DNA from: Eisenbergiella tayi
GTDB taxonomy: Bacteria; Bacillota; Clostridia; Lachnospirales; Lachnospiraceae
Length of the DNA: 64,000 bases
Assembly: GCF_001881565.1 (NCBI RefSeq)
Contig: NZ_MPDJ01000001.1
Location: 1,441,234-1,505,233 of the forward strand
Direction: 5' to 3'
The translations under genes were made by a program, and so were the position numbers. This document shows positions 58,248 to 64,000 of the stretch, piece by piece (the stretch's first letter is position 1; every line of letters starts with the position of its first letter). The notes beneath the pieces were generated by a model. That model searched no databases, was not told the origin of the DNA, and saw only the letters and a list, made by a program, of their open reading frames with translations.

Positions 58248-58262
58248 TATATAGACTAGATA
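58248..58262 (+). promoter_or_regulatory. Xre operator 2 (imperfect)
   Basis: TATATAGACTAGATA differs from the core of operator 1 at two of 15 positions and lies at the expected transcription start, just before the ribosome site. Confidence 0.45.
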
Positions 58263-58279
58263 CTCCGGAGGTGACATAA

Positions 58280-58543
58280 TTGACAAAAAGCATGTTTGTA
58301 ATTAAAGGAAATATATGTGCAGATCGCGTCAGACTGGGACGGGCACTCCAGCAGCCGCCAATAACGCAGGAGGAACTTGCCATGAGAATCCAGCTGCTGG
58401 GCTTTGAAGATATGACCAAATTGATTATCTCGAGAATTGAAAAAAATCAGCGTCATGTTTGTGATGCTGAATTGCGTATCCTTGCAAAGGCTTTGAATGT
58501 ATCCATGGAGTGGCTGGTTGGAGACGTCAATATTTTTGAATAA
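58280..58543 (+). CDS. Xre-family helix-turn-helix regulator
   Basis: An 87-residue Cro/CI-type DNA-binding protein made of little more than the five-helix HTH (ITQEELAMRIQ ... ISRIEKNQRHVCDAELRILAKALNVSMEWLVGD). The start codon is TTG at 58280 with GGAGG 8 nt upstream; the next in-frame ATG is too far in. It is divergent from the GH95-locus operon, 334 bp away, with palindromic sites between. It probably controls itself and may control that operon. No second domain for a ligand is present. Confidence 0.85.
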   Translation: MTKSMFVIKGNICADRVRLGRALQQPPITQEELAMRIQLLGFEDMTKLIISRIEKNQRHVCDAELRILAKALNVSMEWLVGDVNIFE

Positions 58544-58735
58544 AAATAGAATGGAAAATGAATTGTAAGAATAAGTCCGAAAAGCTTATGGAAATATGTG
58601 TTTGGGAAGGATTAGAGAATTATAAGGCAACAATCAAAATGTCAATATTCCGTATTGTTTAAAGTATTTTTACCATAATACCCTTTATATTTTAAGCAGT
58701 TTTATATTATTACCTTATAATTCCTTTCCTTCTGA

Positions 58736-59872
58736 CTATTTTTTCCTTCTCTTATATACGCTCCTCACCGCCTGAACCCCTGCTATAGCCAGTCCGGTGA
58801 AAAGCAGATACTTTTTTATTTTTGCCACAGCCTCCTCTTTCGTCGCAGGGATGTGGCTGTACGCGAAATCCCGAAAGGGACGGGAAGGCTTCCCTCCAAC
58901 CAGATCTTTATAGGTAAGCAGTCTTGTTTCATATGCGGCAGGATCCTCTTCATGGAAAATAAACTCCCTGGCCGCCCGGTTCACACCGTCGCCGTATTCA
59001 TTGAAACCACAGGACGGTGTATAGCCCAAATCCAGGCCGCCGCAGTTTCCCACAAAGCTGTTCCTGTGATCATGACCGCAGTATACTGCAAAAATATCCC
59101 CTTTTTCCCGGAAACTCTCGAATTCCCTTGCGTTATTATCAGGAATGCTCACCGCTTCCTTGAAGCTGCCGCTCTGGTACTTTTCCGGATCCAGCACATA
59201 ATATTCATTGGCATGGGTACGGTAGGTACGTACCGCCCCTTTTGTCTTCTTATCAGTCTTCTTCAGCAGCCGGTAATATTCCGGCATGGGAATATGCTGG
59301 AATACAATCCCCGGAATCAGTCTGCCATGTTCCTGCTCAAAGGTATCTCTAGCGCCCTTATACCAGAATACCTGCCTGGGATTCAGCGTCTGGTATCCGC
59401 CCCCGGGAGCGTCTCCCCTGGAATCCATGAGATAAACCGCCATAACAGTCTGCGTTTCTTCAAAATTCCGGATTCCGACGGCAAAAGTCCCCTCCTCCGT
59501 CCCATGAAGGATTTCCTGTCCGCGGCTGTTCAGCCAGTCCACACATCCGGGAATGTTCCGGTAAATCTCCATCTGTTCGTCATTGGTCATCCCGCTTTGT
59601 TCGTCATGGTTTCCAAAGGTTACCGCAAAGGGGATTCCCCGGCTGACAACAGGCTCCATGATCCTGTTAATGGTTTTTTCCACCTGCCCGGGTTTTTTAC
59701 GGAATTTTTTGCTGTATCCCTTTAATTGATCTCCGGTGAACACCACCAGATCCGGCTTCGCCGCATCCAGCGCCCTGCGCATCAGGGTTAATGTATCTTC
59801 CGCCACCTCCGGTATTTCCTGAATATCGGTTATATGTAATATATGAAAGGTTCCGTCTTCTCTGAATTTCAT
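58736..59872 (-). CDS. Metallophosphoesterase with C-terminal membrane tail
   Basis: A 378-residue calcineurin-like phosphoesterase. Metal-ligand motifs are in order: DIQ near residue 16, FTGDQ near 46, FGNHDE near 85, and late FQHIP and YCGHDH. A hydrophobic segment near residues 353-370 followed by a basic tail suggests membrane attachment. The ATG has GGAGCAG upstream. It is divergent from a DeoR-phosphodiesterase-transporter operon. The 192-bp gap on its 3' side shows no clear terminator. It may act on phosphodiesters or nucleotides; substrate unknown. Confidence 0.9.
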   Translation of the reverse strand: MKFREDGTFHILHITDIQEIPEVAEDTLTLMRRALDAAKPDLVVFTGDQLKGYSKKFRKKPGQVEKTINRIMEPVVSRGIPFAVTFGNHDEQSGMTNDEQMEIYRNIPGCVDWLNSRGQEILHGTEEGTFAVGIRNFEETQTVMAVYLMDSRGDAPGGGYQTLNPRQVFWYKGARDTFEQEHGRLIPGIVFQHIPMPEYYRLLKKTDKKTKGAVRTYRTHANEYYVLDPEKYQSGSFKEAVSIPDNNAREFESFREKGDIFAVYCGHDHRNSFVGNCGGLDLGYTPSCGFNEYGDGVNRAAREFIFHEEDPAAYETRLLTYKDLVGGKPSRPFRDFAYSHIPATKEEAVAKIKKYLLFTGLAIAGVQAVRSVYKRRKK

Positions 59873-59957
59873 ATCTGCTCCTTTCTATCTCTGCTTAAAT
59901 CCTGTATTTCCCACATTCCAGCGCTTTTTCTTATGTCTGACTTTCCAGCTTCCACTC

Positions 59958-59986
59958 ATAATAAACGCATATTCTTCTTATTACAA
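59958..59986 (-). promoter_or_regulatory. Promoter of the metallophosphoesterase gene
   Basis: TTGTAA (59981-59986), 17-nt spacer, TATTAT (59958-59963) on minus. Confidence 0.55.
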
Positions 59987-60037
59987 TAAAATACATAAAA
60001 TCTTAAAGAAAGTTTCACTTAGAATTAACATGACATC

Positions 60038-60066
60038 TTGACAGTTTTGTGGAAGGATGATACATT
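60038..60066 (+). promoter_or_regulatory. Promoter of the DeoR-organophosphate operon
   Basis: TTGACA (60038-60043), 17-nt spacer, TACATT (60061-60066). Confidence 0.6.
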
Positions 60067-60094
60067 TATGTGGAAACAGTTGTGTTTATGTGGA
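60045..60094 (+). repeat. Three direct repeats, probable DeoR operator
   Basis: The word TTT(A)TGTGGA ends at 60053, 60074 and 60094, so copies are 21 and 20 bp apart (two helical turns). They span the region from the -35 box to the start codon. Confidence 0.55.
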
Positions 60095-60105
60095 GATGAT
60101 TGTAT

Positions 60106-60870
60106 ATGTTTGCAAATGAAAGAAGAATACAAATTACGGAAATGCTCAACCGCCGCTCTTCCGTAACCGTTAATGAGCTTACCGATACCTTCCGGGTATC
60201 CCTTGAAACCATACGAAGGGATTTGGAATATCTGGAAAAACAAGGGGCCTTAAAGAGAGTGCACGGCGGAGCCGTCACCGTTCATAAAATGCAGAATTAT
60301 ACCAGCCTTTCCTTCCGTGTTTCAGAGCACCGGGAGGAAAAAAGAAAACTTGCTCTGGCTTCCCTTCCCTTTATTCAGGAGGAAGACAGAATTGCCCTCG
60401 ATACCGGTTCCACCTCCTTTGAGCTGGCTTCCCTGCTGTGTGAACGCTTTTCCAGACTCACCATCGTCACCAATTCCCTGGAGGTATTCCAGATTTTATC
60501 CGGCAAAGAAGGCTTTCAGACCATCCTGACCGGCGGCTTTTATATGCCCGGTGAAAAAACCTTCTACGGGCATCTGGCGCTGGACATGATAAAGCAGCTG
60601 CATGTATCCAAATTTTTTCTGGCCCCTTCCGCTGTCTCCCTGGATTTCGGCATAAGTGATCATATTCATGAAATGATAGCGGTACAGAGAGCACTGATTG
60701 CTATTTCCGATCAGATCATTGTCCAGGCGGACAGTTCAAAATTTGAGACCTGTGCAGCCCTGAAGGTTTGCGATCTCAATCCCCGTTTCCTCTATTTCAC
60801 CGATTCAGGTCTGCCGGACGAAATAGCCGAAGCCTACAGAAAAGCAGGACTTCAGATTACGAAATGCTGA
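60106..60870 (+). CDS. DeoR/GlpR-family repressor (organophosphate operon)
   Basis: A 254-residue repressor starting with the typical ERRIQITEMLNRRSSVTVNELTDTF helix-turn-helix and RRDLEYLEKQGALKRVHGGA, followed by a sugar-phosphate sensor domain (DTGSTSFELA). ATG 60106 is preferred; GGAG is 10 nt upstream, and a TTG two codons earlier is closer but possible. It leads an operon with a phosphodiesterase and an OPA-family transporter. Confidence 0.92.
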   Translation: MFANERRIQITEMLNRRSSVTVNELTDTFRVSLETIRRDLEYLEKQGALKRVHGGAVTVHKMQNYTSLSFRVSEHREEKRKLALASLPFIQEEDRIALDTGSTSFELASLLCERFSRLTIVTNSLEVFQILSGKEGFQTILTGGFYMPGEKTFYGHLALDMIKQLHVSKFFLAPSAVSLDFGISDHIHEMIAVQRALIAISDQIIVQADSSKFETCAALKVCDLNPRFLYFTDSGLPDEIAEAYRKAGLQITKC

Positions 60871-60937
60871 CGCCCCTTTCATCAGGGCCGATACATATTA
60901 TAAAAGTCCTGCGGTACGCAGGCGGAAAGGTCGAACC

Positions 60938-61714
60938 ATGAATAAAAAAGTACTCCTCATCCTGGCTGACGGACTGCGTCCCGATGCTCTGGCGGCCTGC
61001 GGCCATCCTTACGGAATCCGTCTTACCGAGCTTGGCTGCTGTTGCCTGGAAACAGAAACGGTTTATCCTTCTGTTACACTCCCCTGCCATATGTCCCTCT
61101 TCCACAGTGTTGATCCCGGCCGTCACGGCATCCTCACTAACACCTATGTTCCCCAGGTACGTCCGGTGAACGGGCTTTGTGAGCAGCTGAACGCCGCCGG
61201 TAAAACCTGTGCTTTTTTCTATAATTGGGAAGAGCTGCGGGACTTAAGCCGTCCTTCCTCACTCGCTTACAGCTATTTTGTATCGGGCGGTGTCTATACT
61301 TATGAAAAGGCAAATGAAATGGTAACGGCCAACGCCCTTTCCTTTATCAGGGAAGAAAAACCGGATTTCGCATTCGTTTACCTGGGGCTTACCGACAGCG
61401 CAGGACATCAGTATGGCTGGATGGGCGAAGAATACCTACAGGCCTGCCGCCAGTCCCTGGATGAAATACAAATGCTTACGGAAAGCTTTATGGATGAATA
61501 CACAATTATAATCACGGCAGATCACGGAGGGCACGACCGTACACATGGTTCCCTGGAAAAAGAAGATATGCTTATCCCCCTTATCTGCATCGGTCCGGAT
61601 TTCTGCCCCGGTTCCCGTTTCGAACAGGCCGGAATCTGTGATATTGCACCCACAATAACCCGGCTTTCAGGAGCCTCGCCCGCCAGGGAATGGGAGGGAA
61701 AAAGCCTGATATGA
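60938..61714 (+). CDS. Type I phosphodiesterase / alkaline phosphatase superfamily
   Basis: A 258-residue cytoplasmic enzyme of the nucleotide pyrophosphatase/phosphodiesterase group. Motifs: ADGLRPD near residue 10 (metal Asp), YPSVTLPCH near 44-52 with the likely Thr nucleophile, DSAGHQYGW and TADHGGHD for the second metal. Known members hydrolyse phosphodiesters or phosphonates. Its TGA overlaps the transporter ATG, so enzyme and transporter are coupled; the likely substrate enters through the transporter. Confidence 0.9.
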   Translation: MNKKVLLILADGLRPDALAACGHPYGIRLTELGCCCLETETVYPSVTLPCHMSLFHSVDPGRHGILTNTYVPQVRPVNGLCEQLNAAGKTCAFFYNWEELRDLSRPSSLAYSYFVSGGVYTYEKANEMVTANALSFIREEKPDFAFVYLGLTDSAGHQYGWMGEEYLQACRQSLDEIQMLTESFMDEYTIIITADHGGHDRTHGSLEKEDMLIPLICIGPDFCPGSRFEQAGICDIAPTITRLSGASPAREWEGKSLI

Positions 61715-62946
61715 TCAATCGTTTAACCTCCAGGCGTGATATCCGCTTTTTAAGCTTTCTCTGCTGCCTGGTTTATTTTGTCAGCTACCTCACCCGTCTA
61801 AATTACGCTGCCTGCCTTGCTGAGGTCCAGCGTTCCCTGAATATCAGCAAAAGCCTGGCCGGACTTCCGGTTACCGGCTGTTTTATCACCTATGGAATCG
61901 GCCAGCTTCTCTGCGGCTTTATGGGAGACCGTTTCCACCCCCGGGATATGATTTTTACCGGCCTGACGGCCACCTCTGTCTGCAATCTGCTGGCCGCTCT
62001 TTTTCCCCGGATAGAAGTCATCATCCCTATCTGGTGCTTTAACGGCTTTTTTCAGTCCATGCTCTGGCCTCCGCTCGTACGTGTGATGGCAGAAGGTCTG
62101 GATGAAGAGCATTATAAAAAATGCTGCGTACAGGTATCCGTTGCCTCTTCCGCAGGAATGATTGCCGTATATGTCCTCGCGCCTGTCTGCATATTTATTT
62201 CCGGCTGGAGGCTGGCTTTTATTTTCCCCGGCCTTTTAGGTATCGCCACGGCCTTTTTCTGGCTGCTGAGCTTTACCAGACTGCAGTCTGACGGAACCAA
62301 CACGGTTTCCGCCTTAAATGTGGAAATGGATACGGACTATACAATAAAACTGCCTGCCCTGTTTCTCCAGGCATCCCTCATTCCCATCCTTCTGGCCATT
62401 ATCCTTCATGGGATCCTCCGGGACGGGATTACCACCTGGATGCCCGCTTATATTACGGAAACCTTCGGACTCAGTACTTCCCTGTCCATCCTCACAACGG
62501 CGGTACTTCCGATTTTCAGTATTTTCAGCATCACCATCGCCTCATGGCTGCTGCAGAAACTGCATAATGAGCTTTTTACCGCGGGTATCCTTTTTGTAAT
62601 AGGAACGCTTTCCTCTCTCCTTTTGCTTCCTTTTTACCAGTCCCTGCCCGTGTTCAGTATCACGATGATGACCCTCATCACAGGCTGCATGTACGGCATT
62701 AATCTGCTGCTCATCAGCCGGGTTCCCCGGCATTTTGCCAGATTCGGCCGGGTTGCTACCATATCCGGCATACTGAACGCCTCCACTTACATAGGAAGCT
62801 CTCTCTCCACCTATGCCTTCGGCGCTATCTCCGAACGCTTCGGCTGGTTTTACACCATCGCAGTCTGGGTACTGGTCGCACTGGGAGGAGCCCTCCTGTG
62901 CTTCTTCACCTTCCGTAAATGGGAACGCTTTTCCAATCCGGATTAG
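61711..62946 (+). CDS. OPA-family MFS transporter (GlpT/UhpT-like)
   Basis: A 411-residue MFS protein with about twelve membrane segments. The N-terminal YFVSYLTRLNYAA (substrate-site Arg as in GlpT) and the FNGFFQSMLWPPLVRVMAEG segment place it with organophosphate:phosphate antiporters. The start is ATG 61711, overlapping the upstream stop (ATGA). Likely substrates are glycerol 3-phosphate, hexose phosphates or phosphodiesters; the paired phosphodiesterase favours the last, by inference. Confidence 0.88.
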   Translation: MINRLTSRRDIRFLSFLCCLVYFVSYLTRLNYAACLAEVQRSLNISKSLAGLPVTGCFITYGIGQLLCGFMGDRFHPRDMIFTGLTATSVCNLLAALFPRIEVIIPIWCFNGFFQSMLWPPLVRVMAEGLDEEHYKKCCVQVSVASSAGMIAVYVLAPVCIFISGWRLAFIFPGLLGIATAFFWLLSFTRLQSDGTNTVSALNVEMDTDYTIKLPALFLQASLIPILLAIILHGILRDGITTWMPAYITETFGLSTSLSILTTAVLPIFSIFSITIASWLLQKLHNELFTAGILFVIGTLSSLLLLPFYQSLPVFSITMMTLITGCMYGINLLLISRVPRHFARFGRVATISGILNASTYIGSSLSTYAFGAISERFGWFYTIAVWVLVALGGALLCFFTFRKWERFSNPD

Positions 62947-62961
62947 AATGTATAAAAGATC

Positions 62962-62990
62962 TGGAAAATGCGGTGTTCTTATGGTATACT
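62962..62990 (+). promoter_or_regulatory. Promoter of the right-edge ABC-F gene
   Basis: TGGAAA (62962-62967), 17-nt spacer, TATACT (62985-62990) with extended -10 (TGGTATACT). A small GGCTGGC-GCCGGCC hairpin follows before the ribosome site. Confidence 0.6.
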
Positions 62991-63049
62991 TGCGTCGGCT
63001 GGCTTTCTGCCGGCCGTAACCAAGATACCCCGGCAATAGGAGAACCTGC

Positions 63050-64000
63050 ATGAGCATATTAAATGTTGAAAACCTTTCCCATGGTTTTGGGGACAGGGCT
63101 ATTTTTCATGATGTATCCTTCCGTTTGCTCAAGGGAGAGCATATCGGCCTTATCGGCGCCAACGGAGAAGGAAAATCCACTTTTATGAATATAATCACCG
63201 GAAAGCTTCAGCCTGACGAAGGGAAAGTGGAGTGGGCTAAAAATGTACGGGTAGGCTACCTGGATCAGCATACGGTGCTGGAAAAAGGCACCTCAATCCG
63301 TGAAACACTGGCTTCCGCCTTTTCCTTCCTTTTTGAAATGGAAGCTCATATGAATGAAATCTGTGAGAAAATGGGAGAGGCTTCCCCGGAAGAACTGGAC
63401 GTGTATATGGAAGAGCTGGGAACCATACAGGATATGCTCACCATGCATGATTTTTATATGATAGACTCCAAAGTGGAGGAAGTGGGACGCGCCCTGGGGC
63501 TGTCCGATATCGGGCTGGATCGTGACGTTTCCGAGCTGAGCGGCGGCCAGCGCACCAAGGTCCTTCTCGGCAAGCTGCTGCTGGAAAAGCCGGATATCCT
63601 GCTGCTGGACGAGCCTACCAACTATCTGGATGCGGAACATATCGAATGGCTGAAACGCTACCTGAATGAGTATGAAAATGCATTCATCCTCATTTCCCAT
63701 GATATCCCCTTCCTGAACAGCGTCATCAACCTAATTTACCATATGGATAACCAGGCTCTGACCCGTTATGTGGGGGATTATGACAAATTCCAGGAAGTCT
63801 ATGCCATGAAAAAATCCCAGCTGGAAGCCGCTTATAACAAGCAGCAGAAGGAAATTGCCGATCTGAAGGATTTTGTGGCCCGTAATAAGGCACGTGTAGC
63901 CACAAGGAACATGGCCATGTCCCGTCAGAAAAAACTGGATAAAATGGATGTGATTGAATTATCCGGAGAAAAACCGAAGCCGGAATTCCATTTCAAAGAA
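63050..64000 (+). CDS. ABC-F family ATPase, N-terminal part (cut by window edge)
   Basis: The first 317 residues of a second ABC-F protein. The ATG has AGGAGAACCTGC upstream. Domain 1 is complete: Walker A GANGEGKST (about 37-45), signature LSGGQRTKV, Walker B LLLDEPTNYLD; the start of the charged linker (DLKDFVARNKARVATRNMAMSRQKK) follows. It resembles housekeeping YkpA/YbiT-type ABC-F proteins more than resistance types, and it has no attenuator-like leader. The second ATPase domain lies beyond the window. Confidence 0.92.
   Translation, partial: MSILNVENLSHGFGDRAIFHDVSFRLLKGEHIGLIGANGEGKSTFMNIITGKLQPDEGKVEWAKNVRVGYLDQHTVLEKGTSIRETLASAFSFLFEMEAHMNEICEKMGEASPEELDVYMEELGTIQDMLTMHDFYMIDSKVEEVGRALGLSDIGLDRDVSELSGGQRTKVLLGKLLLEKPDILLLDEPTNYLDAEHIEWLKRYLNEYENAFILISHDIPFLNSVINLIYHMDNQALTRYVGDYDKFQEVYAMKKSQLEAAYNKQQKEIADLKDFVARNKARVATRNMAMSRQKKLDKMDVIELSGEKPKPEFHFKE

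Noticed and set aside
1..64000. tRNA, rRNA, CRISPR, integrase or transposase genes
   Set aside because: Looked for and not found; the only repeats are the hairpins and operators listed.

Overview
The window looks like a chromosomal segment of a gut Firmicute of the Lachnospiraceae / clostridial cluster XIVa type. The signs are moderate-to-low GC, purine-rich GGAGG ribosome binding sites, lipobox lipoproteins, many CUT1/Lpl-type sugar ABC importers without their own ATPase, YesM/YesN-type two-component systems, and spore-former genes (a BofA-family gene and a YaaL/DUF2508-family gene). No rRNA, tRNA, CRISPR array, transposase or phage gene was seen.

Layout, left to right. (1) 1-5.5 kb, minus strand: alpha-mannan locus with two MalFG-type permeases, a binding lipoprotein, a GH76 and a GH38 glycosidase (GH38 runs off the left edge). 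(2) 5.7-7.7 kb, minus: YtrA-type GntR regulator with ABC ATPase and ABC-2 permease, preceded by a promoter and operator; then a GNAT acetyltransferase on plus. (3) 8.4-12.1 kb, minus: TelA, a binding-domain/VWA protein and a membrane protein. (4) 12.2-12.5 kb: a 285-bp near-perfect hairpin, then a BofA-like gene divergent from a DUF2508 gene. (5) 13.3-18 kb, minus: glgB and a large TPR protein with a degenerate AAA-like domain. (6) 18.1-20.4 kb, minus: ROK repressor and a HAD-NUDIX fusion. (7) 20.5-27.4 kb: a divergent system of GDPD phosphodiesterase and HAD phosphatase (minus) against DeoR regulator, ABC importer and polyol-type dehydrogenase (plus). (8) 27.7-31.1 kb, plus: DUF554 protein, a small membrane protein, and an ABC-F protein behind an attenuator-like leader. 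(9) 31.2-41.6 kb, minus: YesMN-type two-component system, Lpl-type importer, esterase and a GH106-like glycosidase. (10) 41.9-42.9 kb: AraC regulator. (11) 43.0-45.4 kb, minus: a MutS2-like protein without Smr domain behind a leader with promoter, small ORF and two terminators. (12) 45.4-51.6 kb, minus: an unusual importer with a beta-propeller/binding-protein fusion and an HlyD-like adaptor. (13) 51.8-57.9 kb, minus: Lpl-type importer with a GH95 fucosidase. (14) 58.3-62.9 kb: an Xre regulator and an organophosphate-scavenging cluster (metallophosphoesterase; DeoR, phosphodiesterase, OPA-family transporter). (15) 63.0 kb to the right edge: a second ABC-F gene, partial.

How it works together. 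Five separate sugar-type importers feed cytoplasmic glycosidases, esterases, phosphatases and a dehydrogenase. None has an ABC ATPase here, so they presumably share an MsmK/UgpC-type ATPase encoded elsewhere. In three loci an intrinsic terminator sits directly after the binding-protein gene, which would raise its dose over the next gene. Two genes for ribosome-associated ATPases (ABC-F at 29.6 kb, MutS2-like at 43 kb) each follow a long leader with a strong promoter, a tiny ORF and an intrinsic terminator, the layout of translation-sensing attenuation. Most start sites were moved from the longest ORF to the start best supported by a ribosome binding site, lipobox or promoter.
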